From: Rugalucina vietnamica
Taxonomy: Eukaryota > Mollusca > Bivalvia > Lucinida > Lucinidae
Reading direction: 5' to 3'
DNA: 64,000 nt
Assembly (NCBI GenBank): GCA_964017185.1
Contig: OZ024869.1
Coordinates: 56,322,761 to 56,386,760 of the forward strand
The notes under the pieces are model-generated. The model did no database searches. It was not told where the DNA came from and saw only the letters and a list, made by a program, of their open reading frames with translations. A program made the translations under genes and the position numbers. Shown piece by piece: positions 28,501-43,500 of this stretch; position 1 is the first letter of the stretch; every line of letters starts with the position of its first letter.

Positions 28501-31500
28501 GGTACAGGCCTAGTATCTGAATTTTGTTTAAGCCAACTTTAAGCCCCTGTCAGACACACACGAGTTGGACCTACGAGTTAAGCTCCGCCCACTTTTTTGG
28601 TGAACTCGTAGCAACTCATAGAGAACTCGCCCTATGTCGGCGGTTGTCGTATAGAACTCTTCCCAACTCGCAGCATGTCGTGGAAAGGCTACGAGAATTT
28701 TAAACGGTTTAAAATTCTCGTAGCAAGTCGTAGCAACTCACTGTCTTTAAGTGGGCGGGGCATGGGCGGAGCATAACTCGTACTGGTCTCGTAGCTTGTC
28801 GTACATAACTCGTAGTAATGTCGTGGGATGTCGTGCATTCTCGGCGTCTTGTCAAACATGGCGAGTTGCCTACGAGATACCTACATGTTGCTACGAGATA
28901 CCTACGAGTTGCTACGATTTTTAAGGAGACTTCTCACGAGTTCCTACGACATCTCACGAGTTTACTACGACATTTCTACGAGTATCCGCGAGTTCCCACG
29001 ACTTATATCGTAGGGATGTCATGTAGAACTCGTAGGGCATTACAACTCGTAGCAACTCGCGCGACAAGTGGCGAGTTATGATTTGCGCTAACTCGTAGCT
29101 TCAACTCGTGAGTGTGTGACAGCTTTTAAACTTTTTCAACATAACTCGTGGCAACTCGCGCGACAAGCGGCGACTTATAACTCGTACCAACTCGTAGCAT
29201 GTCGGGGCTTCAACTCGTGAGTGTGTGACAGGCCCTTTACTGATTTTCAGCTTAAAGCAAGGACTGAAATGAAAATACACAGGGTCAAATGTCTGCAGCC
29301 ATTCTATAAGCTTTGTGATGAAAGAAAGTCTTTCAAAGTAACACCAGTAACTCTTGCAAAGTGAATCAAAATGGGAGGGGGGATATGAGAGTTGCATTAA
29401 ACATAAGTTAAGTTAACTGCAATTTACAAACATCACTGCAATATACATGTACTGTGCGCAATGAAATGTTTGGTTTCTGACCTACATCTGAATTTCCTGA
29501 TCAAAATGGACTGTCCTAATTAGCTTTCAGGACATTAATTTAATGGGAATACATTTTGATAAGGGTCCTGTTACTATTTCATTTCCTGATGGTTATCAAG
29601 TATTAACAGGAAAATGGTTTATGGTGTTCTGGACCAGGGCAGACGCTGGCTTGGCTTCAAGCTTATAGAGATACTTGCATTAGCTTTGAAGCTAGAGCAA
29701 TCATACTGTCTCTGAGATTCTGATCAGATAACACTAATGTACAGACTGATACATGGCATGTGTTGACTTTGAATACATGGCACACTTTTCTTGGGATTTG
29801 GCTCAAATATATATTTAGGATATTACTACTTATTGATCATAAAAACTAACCCAATCATCTATCTATGCCTCAATCAACTATCTATGCAAATTGGCTGCTT
29901 TAATGGCCTTGTTCTCAAAAGTGAAGTGGAATGTCAGATTCTTTTTAGAAGATTCTGATCAGATGAACCTGTGGGAACTTGGGAATGTGCATGAACTTGG
30001 TTTCAAAGAATAGTGCTGTTAAGGCACCTTCTTGTATTGAGTTCAGTGTATCCAATTGTTAACAAGTCTCTTGGCTGCAATTATGAGATAATAGCAAATC
30101 CTCAGGTCTTTAATACATAAACAACCCACACTGCATTATTCACACCTGCAGGCCTGTATCGATCCTGGATGATGGTAGTAGACTTTTGTCATACATTTAC
30201 CTTTACAAATGAATGACATGCATGTTCTTATTGGTCAAATACATTCATTTCATTCATATGAATAATGGTAAACCTGTGACGACGTCGGGTAAGTCTACTA
30301 CAATTGTCCGGGATCTATACCTACTGTCTGAACACCATCTTTCAGAAACTTTATTTTTCGAAATCTGACTTTTCTGGAAGACCTCAAGAAAAATATGAGC
30401 ATGTCACCATTTTGCATTCCAAAAGTCTTAAAAAGTGCCACATAAATTTTGAAAATCGGTTAACAAATGAAAATTTTATGCAAGAAAATATTTTTGAATA
30501 GGGCTTTTTCCATTGTAAAATTGTCAGCAAGGGAAGTAACTATTTTCCTGGAAAAATCTAAATTGATTATTTTTCATCTAAAATGCACCAAACCAAAACA
30601 AAATTGTTTTGTTATTATGCATAGCTGAGCGTCAAATGCTTAAAATTATTCCACAGATTTGCTTGATTGTCAGTTTTAAAGTGTTTGGATTACCTCCCTT
30701 GCATATGCAAAATGCCTATTAAAAATGATTTTTGGGCATAATTATCTTATTAGTGATCCGATTTTCAAACTTTTTGTGGCACTTTTTAGGACTCATGAGT
30801 TGCAAAAAGATGACATGGTCATATTTTTCTTGTGGTGTTTAAGAAAAGTGAGATTTCGAAAAATGCAGTTTCTGAAAGATGGTGTTCAGACAGTAGGTAA
30901 CCCTTCTCTGTGGGTTTGAGAAGATTTAAGGGGTGATAGCTTCTGTTTTACATGCCTTAACATTCAGGATCCTAGCTCCAATTCTGCACTCCATAGCCTG
31001 TAGCTTGGCCTAGAGCAGAATGGTTTGACCTCAATGCCCTGCAGCACATTTGATCATGTACTATTTCTATAACCAATCTACCTGTCAGTATGCAAATGTG
31101 TACTGTATGCAAAATTGTAAAACTTGTTTAAAAATGTAAATCAAAGCTAAGCAAGCCCCGGGACTGACTAAACATACCAAATCTAGCCAGTTGTAACCCC
31201 GTCAGTGTGTGTTTGGTGGGGGGAGTGGGGGGGGGGAGGATATTATGGTCATATGATCTGAACTTTTTAAAGCTTTTTTGTACCAAGGCTCAATATGTTA
31301 AAGATACATCATTTTTGTATAACTTGGTTATCTTATCTGTGTGTCTGAAGCCTCATAAGTTTCTTATACAGCAAGATATTTTGAGAATATCTGCCAAAAT
31401 AATCTTCTGTCCAGCAAGGCTAACATGAAACAGCTTTACAAGAAAAAAATACAGGTACAGTATATATTAACAGTCTTATACAATAGTATGAAGTCAGGTG

Positions 31501-34500
31501 GTGATGATGATGGATATAATTCACACATATATGTAAGAACTGTAAATGACATGCATCATGCATGTATATATGTACGACATATCCAGGGCAGGGGCACAAT
31601 TGTACCCCTGTGGTCATTTAATGATTTTTCTTTGCAGAATCATGCATATTCCGTCCATTTCCTGCAAGTTTTGCATATTCTCTCCATTTCCTGCAAGTTT
31701 TCCCTACTAACAGTTTTCTCCATTCATATGCATCAGCATTCTAATTTGACCTTGCCCTAAAGTAGGTCAAGGTCATCAGAAGGTCATCATTTATAAACAC
31801 ATTGTAGTGCTCTTAATGTTCCCGATGCTACATGCCAAGTTTCCTTGGTCAACCGGTTCCTGGGAAGAAGATTTTTTGTGGGTTTTACCATGTACATGTA
31901 TGGGCATGGCAGCCATCTTGGTCATGTGACCTGTATTATTTATATACATAATCCTTGCCCCTTTCTGCAGATGCTTCATATAAAATTTGGCTTTGATAGA
32001 CCAAGCGGTTTCAGAGATCTTTGAATACTATAGTAATGTACATGTATATTGTCACACTGGGAGGGCAAATCAACCCCTGGGGGCCAAATCTTTTTCAGAA
32101 TCTTATCTTCTGTCCATCTTATAATTCCATCAATCCATGCAAGTTTTTCCTTTCAAATTACATTTTTACAGTTTTTCCCCATTCAAATTCACGGGTGATG
32201 TTACTGTTAGTAGACCTTGCCATAAAATAAGTCAAGGTTATCACAAGTCTCTGATGCTGCATAACTGGATTATTTATGTGCAAGTTTGTTTCACATTCCT
32301 ACGCCAAGTTTCAAGATCCTAGCCCTTTTGGTTCTGGAGAAGATTTTTAAAGGTTTTTGCTATATATAGCCCTGGCGACCATCTTGGTCATGTGACCTGG
32401 ACCAGTTACATACATGTATACACTTTCGTTCCCCCTTCCTAAGGATGTTTAACATGAAGTTTGGCTTTGATCGGCCAAGCGGTTTTAGAGGAGCATGTCC
32501 TTCTTATACATGTAAGCTCCCCATAAACTTTCAGCTGGTGAACCAGAAAGGGAACAAAGAAATTTTGTAAAGCACCAAAAAAGCAGGACACACAACCTGC
32601 ACTTGCACAATCTTGGCCTTCTCCAAGTTCTCCCACATGTTATTTTGCTGCTCTTTTTTTATTGCAATATCTGCATCATTCATAATTACAGACCTTTCAC
32701 AACTTGTTTTAAAGTGAACTTAAGCATTTATCTTACACCAGTGAATACAAATTCTTCTAACCGTAGAACCAAAGGAGTTTAAGAAGTAATTGTAACAATC
32801 AAAACAAAAGTATACTTACAAATAATGATTTCATCATCTGTCTGTTGCTGCCCTATACATTCAAACTTGAAGTCAATCAAGTTCTGAGAGAATGCCTTCT
32901 GTGCCTTAGCCAAACCTACAACAGACAATTATAATAGTTTCACCAGATCAGCTTTGTAACATACTGTGACAAATTCTCTGCATAATGCCAGGGGTTAATG
33001 CAGGGACTCAGAACACATGATTTTGAGAAAAATAGCACAGAAATTTATCAAATTTGAAAAATGGATGCTATGTTCAAAGAGCTGGAGATAAATTGCATGG
33101 TCGGTGCTAATTTGAGGACATTTGCCCATAAAACATATTCTGTGTCTATCTACATGTGCAGTACATGCAATTATTATATAGCTATAAATATCAAATGATT
33201 AAAACATAGGGATAAAAGCCAAGTAACAAGTGTGCAGATATCAGACGATATCGGCACACTTACTTGATATTGCACACTTTGTTAATAGCGAAAAAAATCT
33301 TATTGTAAATCCTTGCCATTATTTTTACTTTAGGGTCATCTTGCAAAATAGTTAATTTGGGACGTCAGCTCTAATGATGTCATCTTCATCTGACGCTCCG
33401 TGGAGAATGACGTCATACCGGTCCGAAACGTCAACTGAAGTTTGGCACTTTCAGATTTAAGCAATTTAAGCCGAAAAAAGAAAAACAAAATGTCGGAAAT
33501 AATGATTCAATTGCAAAATTTGCTTCTGAAAAGTAACAGTGCAAAAGTGATATCATTTGATATTGCACTAGTGCAAAAATGATATCACCTTTGGATATTA
33601 TCGCAGCTTTTGTGTAGATATTTAAATTTTTTAATGTTTACTCTCAACAAAACATAAAACATGACACGGAAATATTTATAGCTATATAATAAAAGGGTTA
33701 TTGCACTGATATCGGTGAATATTGTCCCTCATTGGGATATCTACGTACGCTCGCAAGCTCGCGTCCTTCGATATCCCAACTCGGGACAATATTCACCGAT
33801 ATCAGTGCAATAACCCTATAATACTCCATAATTTGGGTGTTTGAACTAAAAACTGTGAAAATTTCAAGCTTGTTTTTACCATATATATAGTAGAGGTTAT
33901 TTTCACACAGACATGCTTTCATTAGTTAAACAAGCAAATTCAGAGAATTTATGTCCCCTGCCTTGATTGTTTAGTTACACAAATATACTTAAAACCATTA
34001 AAAACGCAACTGATATACAGGTTATTTCTACCTTTCAGGGACACCTTGTGTGCTTTGTTTATAGCGAAGTCAGTTTGCCCCTCGCCCGAGAATCGTTCAG
34101 CGAAAACTGAACTCAATTTAGCACTTCTGGTTGATTTTTGGGTGAAAAATGACAAAATCATTAAAATTTGATTTTAAACCCATTCAACCTTGGATAGCAA
34201 CCCAATTTCAATGCGGAAGTATGCGGCCGAATACGAGCAACAAAAAAACGGTGTAATACCGACAATTCCACCTGATGGAACGACCAAGATTAATTTCCAA
34301 ATGTTCAAATTTTCGAAAAAATACCACAGATTTTGAGAATCTACCGAAACTTCAATAAAACAGAATCATTCCATAGTTTGGACACAGGAGATGTTACGTT
34401 CTAGCATATGGGCCCATTTTATGACAGTTTTAATTTTCAAAAATGGCATTCTTGAATTCACTTCCGGTTTTCATGTACTGACTTTGATGGCCTTTAATAA

Positions 34501-37500
34501 GATCAAAACTTGAAAAAAAAAACAATCTACGGAATGGTTTACATAGACTTTAGAGCAATATTGGCATTGACTGAAAGTTTGAACACAAAAGAGCTAGTCA
34601 TAAAGGTTAACGTATAGCTGGATTGATAAGGTGCATTTGCTTTTGTTTTGTCCATGTTTGAGTTATGTCCCTTAGTCGACAAACGCAGATCGCTTTACTT
34701 CACTTGCTAATTTAGCACAAGACGAATATGGCCTTCATATCGGGACGACAATTTCATGATTTTATATAATAACATTGTGAAAATATCCAAGAATCGTTGG
34801 ATAGATTATATGCTGAAAGTTGCGTTTTTAATGGTTTTAAGTATATAATCTGAGAAGCCACATGAACTTTTTAAGTGTAATTTCCAAAAAACGACTAAGT
34901 TCAAATTGCAAAGTGATAATAATTAAGCTGAGGATTATATGCAAACCATATGCGTATCTTCAAAGCATTATAAAGACATTTGTAAAGTTTCAAAAGAATC
35001 GGAATGAAACTGTAGGAGGAGTTGCGCACACAAGGTACCCCCTGTCCATTCACTCTCATTGTCAAAATGACCGAAAAATGACTAAGTTCAAGTTGCGAAC
35101 AAAAGTAATAAAAATTAATCTGAGTTTCATATCCAACCACATGCATATCTTCAAAGCCTAGTAAAGACATCTGTAAAGTTTCAAAAGAATCGGAATGAAA
35201 CTGTAGGAGCTGCGCACACAAGGTACCCACAGTGAGTGAGTGTCCATTCACTTTCATTGTCAAAATGCTCGAAAAATGACTAAGTTTAAATTGCGAAAAA
35301 AGTGTGAAAAATTAATCTGAGGATCATCCAAATCACATGCATATCTTCAAAGGATGGTAAAAACATCTGTAAAGTTTCAAAAGAATTGGAGTAAAACTGG
35401 AGGAGGAGTTGCGCACACAAGGTACATACTCTATAGGGGGACGGAAGGACGGACGGACAGACGGACGGACGGAATGACAAAAACTATGTCCCTCCGCTTT
35501 TCTTCGAAAAGGCTGGGGACAACTAAATTAAACTGGAGACAGGACGGGCTGAATCTGGTGTCCGTGAGATCCCTGAGCGTAAAGATACATAACAACTAAT
35601 AATCAACTAGAATTGTCAGAGAATCTGACTATAGCCCCGCTTCTCAGCTTTTTTTGCAGCGTGAAAAAAACAATGACAGGTAACTATCACAAGCTAGATC
35701 TCATCAATATTGATGCGCATACAAAATTTGGTCTGATTATGTCAATTCGTTCTCAAGATATTGAGCGGAAACGAAATTCTGACCTCAATAAAGGGCCATA
35801 ACTCCGTCAAAATTTTGCGAAAAATGACGAGTAACAATCCCACGCTAGATCTTGTCAATGTTGATGTGCATACAAAATTTGGTTGGATTCTGTCAATTCG
35901 TTCTCAAGATATTGAGCGGAAATGAAATTCTGATGTAACTCCGTCAAAATTTGCGAAAAATGACGGGTAACAATCCAAAGCTAGATCTTGTCAATGTTGA
36001 TGTGCATACAAAATTTGGTCGGATTCTGTCAATTCGTTCTCAAGATATTGAGCGGAAACGAAATTCTGACGTCAATCAAGGGCCGTTACTCCGTCAAAAT
36101 TTTGCGAAAAATGATGGGTAACAATCCCAAGCTAGATCTTGTCAATGTTGATGTGCATACATAATTTGGTTGGATTCTGTCAATTCATTCTCAAGATATA
36201 GAGCGGAAATGAAATTCTGATGTCAATCAAGGGCCGTACAGTAACTCCGTCAAAATTTTGTGAAAAATGACGGGTAACAATCCAAAGCTAGATCTTGTCA
36301 ATGATGACGTACATACAAAATTTGGTCAGATTCTGTCAATTCGTTCTCAAGATATTGAGCGGAAACAAAATTCTGATGTCAATCAAGGGCCGTAACTCTG
36401 TCAAAATTTTGAGAAAAATGACGGGTAACAATCCCAAGCTAGATCTTGTCAATGTTGATGTGCATACAAAATTTGGTCGGATTCTGTCAATACGTTCTCA
36501 AGATATTGAACGGAAACCAAATTCTGATGTCAATCAAGGGCTGTAACTCTGTCAAACTTTGGCAAAAAAATGACGGGTAACAATCCCAGGCTAGACTTTG
36601 CCAATGTTGATGTGCATACAAAATTTGGTCGGATTCTGTCAATTCGTTCTCAAGATATTAAGCGGAAACGAAATTCTGATGTCAATCAAGGGCCGTAACT
36701 CCGTCAAAATTTTGCGAAAAATGACGGGTAACAATACTAAGCTAGATCTTGTCAATGATGATGTGCATACAAAATTTGGTCGGATTCTGTCAATTCGTTC
36801 TCAAGATATTGAGCGGAAATGAAATTCTGATGTCAATCAAGGGTCGTACAGTAACTCCGTCAAAAATTTTGTGAAAAATGACGGGTAACAATCCCAAGCT
36901 AGATCTTGTCAATGATGACGTACATACAAAATTTGGTCAGATTCCGTCAATTCGTTCTCAAGATATAGAGCCAAAACGAAATTCTGACGTCAATCAAGGG
37001 CCGTAACTCTTGTCAAAATTTTGCGAAAAATTACGGGTAACAATCCCAAGCTACATCTTGTCAATGTTGATGTGCATACAAAATTTGGTCAGATTCTGTC
37101 CATTCGTTTTCGAGCTATTGAGCGGAAACGAAATTCTGACGTCAATCAAGGGCTGTAACTCTGTCAAAATTTTGCGAAAAATGACGGTTAACAATCCCAA
37201 GCTAGACTTTGTAGTCCTGCAGATATCTAGCTTGACCCGAAATGCGGTTCAAACTTTTTTTCTTGGCTGATTCTTGTTGCTTAGATGTAATCATTAAAGA
37301 ATCTGACTGATGCCACCTTGGCATCATTGAGCATTTTGAGAAAAACAAGATGGCGTCCAATATGGCGGCTCAATATATGGGCTGGTCATAATAAAGCTTC
37401 TATTTGCACTCAGGGCATATTTAATTTCAAATATTTGACATAATTTTATAAATTGAATATCAAAAACCATTTCCTGCTAGCATGGTAATATTCATCTAGA

Positions 37501-40500
37501 ATGGTTCCAAGATGGCTGCCAGAATGCAATACCTAATGACAATTATCAGCATTATCTCAATTTGGTTCACTTTAAATACTGACAATATTACATTTAATCT
37601 GTATATTAGGTGATTTGGATTAGAAATTATGTTTCTTTTTTATATTTTTGGAATACAAGATAGTGTCAGAGATGGCGTCAAAGATGGCTGTTAACTTTAA
37701 ATTTGTTGCAAAGATGTTACTGAAGTTGATTTCTTAGTCATTTTCTTTGCTAAGCCTTTAGTCCAGTTGCCATCAGCATAACATGGAAGACGGCGCCACA
37801 TGAAATTTATTGTGGTTTCCAGTACACTAGACCATGATTGTTCAGAAACTGCATGATGCCACCCTGGCATCACATCATTGAGCGTTTTGGAAATATCATG
37901 ATGGCATCCAATATGGTCGCCATAAGCAAGAATATTAAACCCCAGCGCTGAATATACTCGTTGCTTTATGTTTAAATGCTCATTTTATTTTGTAAACATC
38001 ATAAAAAATCATTCTAAGTTCTGACACCCACATAATAATAATAATAATGCAAGATGGTGGCCAAGATGGCTGCCATAATCATACTATAAGAGGCATTCCC
38101 TTATTGAAACGGCATTCAGGTCTTTCATATAATCAGTTTCTTGTGTTTGAAATGCTCATTTCTTGTTGTTCACAAAATAGCGAAGTGCTTTGGTTTTAGC
38201 AAGGCCACCACATCATATAAACGAAGAAAGATGACGACCAAGATTGCTGCCATGATTGTAATTTAAAAGAACATTAAAACACCATTCATGTGCTCCATAT
38301 ACCAAATATCATGTGTTTGAAATACTCATTAAACGTTGTGAACAGCGTGATTTAGTGTTTATTCTCACATGATAATAATGAACCAAGATGACGGCCAAGA
38401 TGGCCACTATAATCATACTACATCAGGATACAAGTACTAGCGTTTACAAAAACTAGCGTTCATTTAACCCTAGTTACAGGATAAAAGCTGTTACCCTACA
38501 GGGTATCTGGTCGTACCACAACAGAGGACACCCTTCTTTGAATTTGATCAAGATCTATAGATACGCCTTAAACACAACAGCATAGGTGTGAAAAAACATG
38601 TCTAAAGGCAAAGCGTCCCAACACTTCATGTTCGAAAGATAGATAGACATACCCGGACAATTTAGTGGTCTCATTTCGTCCACTCTGTCATCGGGAGGCT
38701 CTGCCGATAGGGAGCGTTTTAATCGCGTTAGTCCTGCCTTTACTTTTTACATCAAACGGTAATAAGCTCTTTATGATCATCTCTCAGTTAATGCAGTAAT
38801 GCTTCTTGGGGACGTGGGCATGGGAGGTCCACAATTTCAACATTCGTTCACAATCTTTCTTTTTTCTTAGCATGCAGAAGCAGTCGGTGCATGTGGTCAA
38901 CAAACTTACACGCGATTCTCTATTAGGATTAGTTTGCTCGTTTTCCGCCAGTTAATGACTACTGATGATGCAGGGGCAGCAACCGGTTCGGCCTAAATCT
39001 GAATTAACGTGTTTTAAGCACAACTCCTATATATGAGGTCGTTCGTGTACTACAGCAGGTACCACATAGGAGACTACTTTACAAACTATACTACTACGGG
39101 ATTAGAGTATCTACTCACACTTGGATCGCTTCATGGCCCTCTGAGCACTATCAAGCGGATGGCCAAGCCTCAGATCCAGTCCCGGTCTTATCTCTTGTCC
39201 CTCAAGGATCGGTCTTGGGACCGGTCCTGTTCTTGATTTTCATTATAATCTTCCAGACAATATCAGGTCATCTGTTCGCTGATGATCGTGTTTGGTGTAG
39301 AATATTTAACTAACTTGTAGTATGACAGAGAAACGTTGACAGATCCATACGGTAACTTCTAATATCAGGCAGTTACAGTACGTTTTCATTTCCGCCTCCT
39401 TCCTGTGTATTAATATGTAGGCCCGCCACCTTTGATATTCAGTTGTACTTGAATTAATATTACAATTATTGGAAAGGAAAAACAGAAAGTCATATTACAA
39501 CTTATGTTATTTTAGCCTCACTATGTTGAATATAGCTTACAAGAAGTATGCATACCACTGCCATAGGGAATATTCTTCCTCCTGTATTTGGTGGTTGATA
39601 ATAGGGATCTACATTGTTTTCAGTGTTCAAACATTCGATGGATCACGAGGAAGGTGTTTGAACACAAGGCCGCAGGCCGCGTGTTTAAACACATTCCGAG
39701 AGATCCAGCGAATGTTTGAACACTGAAACAAACCATGGTTGATCGCTAATCTTGCATTTTTACTCAAATCCACTTAAAGTCTCATGAAAATAGCAGCAAT
39801 AGCATAAAAACTCACTGAAAACCGCTGAGTTTCTTCAACGTCCGCCATTTTGTTTCTACAAAACACATGACGTCACGTCGCTTTGACCAATGACGCCGGC
39901 CAAAATACATGTATAAACGGCACGTGAATTTCATGATTTGAACATGGGTTTTTGCTGTTTGAACACGGCTTTCAACCAATCGAGAACGGCTTCAAACAGC
40001 TATGCGTATAGATATCTATGCAAGAATTTTGTTTTATGCCCAAACCAACAGCTAAGGTCATATGGAGCCGAAACCTCAGTTTAAAGTCTCATTTAAAAGA
40101 CCGGAGAAGCCAAGGCTTGAGCCAAAGAACAGGTTGATAGCTTAACCACTACACCTTAGAAGCTGATAGCTGTGGGTCCTGCTTTTGATACGGTCTAGAT
40201 GCCAGCCAAGCTCATAAGGCTGTTAGAAACAGCCATTTTGGATGTCATCTTAGGTTCAGAGTGTTCTTATAATGGTGTTAAGTCATATATGCACATGACA
40301 ATACAATATAAGATTAACTTACAGGATAAAATGAAGACAAAAACACACAAGTACAGCGCTTTATATTATTTTCTGTATGCAAAATTTCTATTTGGCGGCC
40401 ATCTTGGATGCCATGTTTATTTTTTATAAATCATTTTAGGTATGTGGTTTATCAGGCAACTTCAATGTATATTTTTGCAGTCAAATGTGGCAAATAGAAA

Positions 40501-43500
40501 CAAGTATTCAAGTCCTGGACATAGCAAAACAAGTGATAACATATATTTAGCGACCATTCTGGACGCCATCTTGAATATCTCAAAATGCTCAATGATGCCA
40601 AGGTGGCATCAGTCAGATTCTTGAAGGGCAAGGTCTTGGCTACAAGAATCAGTCAAGAAAAAAAGTTTGAACCCTATTTCCGGGGCCCGATAAAATGCCC
40701 CATAAATCTGCAGGACTATTGCCAATGTTGATGTGCATACAAAATTTGGTCTGATTCTGTCAATTCATTCTCAAGATATTGAGCGGAAACGAAATTCTGA
40801 ACTCAATCAAGGGCCGTAACTCTGTCAAAATTTGACGAAAAATGACGGGCAACAATCCCAAGCTAGTACTTGCCAATGTTGATGTGCATACAAAATTTGG
40901 TCTGATTCTGTCAATTCGTTCTCAAGATATTGAGCAGAAACGAAATTCTGATGTCAATCAAGGGCTGTAACTCTGTCAAAATTTGGCAAAAAAATGACGG
41001 GTAACAATCCCAAGCTAGACTTTGCCAATGTTGATGTGCATACAAAATTTGTTCTGATTCTGTCAATTTGTTCTCAAGATATTGAGCGGAAACTAAATTT
41101 TGGCAATAATGAAGGGCCAATTATTTATTCCAAGGGCAATAACTCTTCTGAAAATTTGGGGAAACTGACTTGCATTTACACATAAGTAGATATTGTCAAT
41201 ATTTATGCATATGACAAATTTGGTTAAAGTCTAACAACTGATTCTCAAGTTATGTGTGGTAATGGTATGACGGAAGGACGGAATAACAGAATAACGGAAC
41301 TACGGAAGGACAGGGTGAATCCAGTATAGCCCCCACTTTTTCAAAGCGGGGCTATAATTACTGTATTGAGCTTGTGCTGATCAACCGTTGCGACGAGGAG
41401 ACAGACAATAGAAGGGTTTATGCTTTGGTAATTAGACCAATTACGTTACCACGCTTCAGCGACTTTGTTATAAATACAATTTAACAATATTATAATGAAA
41501 ACCTACGCCAGGGTTTATAACCTTGAAACAGGTGTGAACAACGCTCTATAGTTACTGTTCAAGAGAACGATCAAAATTTTGGCTCTAAATATGGTCGCAA
41601 GAATGCAAAATTTTAGTCAAAACAGGGATACAGACTAACCAATTTTTTATAGGGGCAAGCTGGGCCCCTAAAAAAATGAAAACTAGGGGCCCACATGAAA
41701 ACTTGGGGGGCCACATTTTTAATCTCACAAAAAAAGGCAAATGGATAAAAATTTATTCAAGAACATCAACAATTATGGTAATATTAATAACAGTGTTCAC
41801 TGAAGGTGAGACCTTGCAGGACACTTGGTCAGACAGAGTCGGAATTTCTGTCTGACCGAATCAGTTTCTGGCTGACCGCAAAAGAATATGTGGTTTCCCT
41901 TACGCATTCTCGATGCTCAAGATCTGAAAGGCACTGAAAAATTTATCAAATTTGAGACCCTTCAGCAAAAGAATGTTGATTAAAAAAGGTGCATGGCATG
42001 GGTACAAGTTGAATGGATTAAAATTACAACATGATTGTTTGTTTTCTCTCTCATTTCTTCTATCTCTGAGTCAGTTCATGTGGAAGGCAACATTAGCACA
42101 AGCCTAAGAAACTGTTTGTTTGGCATTGGTGACCCAGGTTCTCACATAATGCGTCGTTCGGTTGCTATTTTTTGAGTCTATTTACAAGGTATTTGTCAAA
42201 AGCTTAAACTTGTCAGATCCATTGGGCCAGGCAAATCGGCAGATTTTTAGCTTAAAATGAAGAAAGAAGAGCGGTTGTCATGCCCAAGATCGATGCTTGT
42301 TCGCATGATTATCAACCATAGTCGGAAAGTCTTTCCATGATTTACAGAACAAGTCCTCTTCAGTACCTTAATTAATTTTTTAGACCATTGGGTATTTACC
42401 CACCCCTTTTTCATTCAATTGGGTATCTGAAATTTTAATTGGGTATGTTCAATATTTTTACCCACTCTGTTTTTAATCAATTGGGTAAAATGGAAAAACA
42501 ATTGGGTAATTCGTCATGAAAAAAATATTAATTGGGTATTTTGTGTTTAATTATTTTTTATCATTTATTAAATCTTATTTTTTAGATATTACTATTTCAC
42601 TGTACGTTGTACTGAACTGAAGGGACAAAATGAAGCCAAATGTAAGAAAGACTATAAAATTTCTACCGTAAAACAAAGAGACCACTCAATGGATTTCAGC
42701 TGATTTGAATGTGCTGCAGACATGGGTCAATAAGACCAGCCAAGGAACTTTAAAAAGCTAAAAAAAATCTCTCATTTGCGAACTAAGTCTACTTTCATTT
42801 TCAATAAAATCATGCTTACCCCCATTGAAAGTGATTTCAAACCCGATTTCAAACGTAAATTCCCGACCTGACACTTGTAAAAACGTTCTTTCACAATTCC
42901 ATTGAAGAAAGGTTGCGTATAGAGATCAAATCGGCATAGACTACCGGTTTTTTTATTGTTATTTATTTGCTTTGCGGCATATAGAAACCACGTTTTCCAT
43001 TTTTGAGAAAATCCCCCGATAGTGGATCTCGTCGTTATCGGATACTGCAAATAATCGCTTTAGGGCGCGCTGGAAACCAGGGACGAACCGAGTTTAATTA
43101 TTCCGAATGAAACTGGTACAACTACTTGCCGAAAAGAAACGGCTTGAAATTTTGATAAAAACCGGTACGCACTTGATTTTCCTGGAATTGCGTATCAGAG
43201 ATTTCTTTTGCGTTTTCTTACGCTACCGGATCGTTATGAATTACGTATTTTGATAATTTAATTGCGTAATTACGCAAATACGCATGCTAATTAAGGTACT
43301 GCCTCTTTCATGCAGAACAAAACAAAACAAAACAAAAATTCTTTGCCTGATCGAACTGTCAACCCAAGTCGCATGCGCATGTCTTTTGGACACTTGATAG
43401 ACTGCTTTACTGGCCAGTTCATTATCACAAATGCGCAATGGATTGGCCTATTTGCATACTCCCTTGTGATTGGTCTTCTAAATATATTTGGCGTCTGGTT

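Larger units (their letters stand above)
37212..40718. mobile_element. 3.5-kb element with about 160-bp inverted arms inserted in family C
   Basis: Starts TAGTCCTGCAGAT and ends ATCTGCAGGACTA, flanked by TTG on both sides (37209-37211 and 40719-40721). Arm similarity runs through GGTTCAAACTTTTTTTCTTG and CTGATGCCACCTTGGCATCA to AAGATGGCGTCC. The interior repeats AAGATGGCNGCC-like motifs about a dozen times and contains a LINE fragment and a foldback. No transposase was recognised. Confidence 0.85.
35630..41356. mobile_element. Tandem-core element family C, about 14 core units, split by a 3.5-kb insertion
   Basis: Terminal inverted repeats TATAGCCCCGCTT (35630-35642) and AAGCGGGGCTATA (41344-41356). 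Ten core units of about 151 bp lie left of the insertion and four right, each with GATGTGCATACAAAATTTGG, CAATTCGTTCTCAAGATATT and GAGCGGAAACGAAATTCTGA. A GGAAGGACGGAATAAC block precedes the right end. Small ORFs here are repeat by-products. Confidence 0.88.

Noticed and set aside
35354-37270. ORFs with [20 protein letters not shown]-type repeats
   Set aside because: They come from the 151-bp cores of family C, are broken by stops in most units and lie in a non-coding element.
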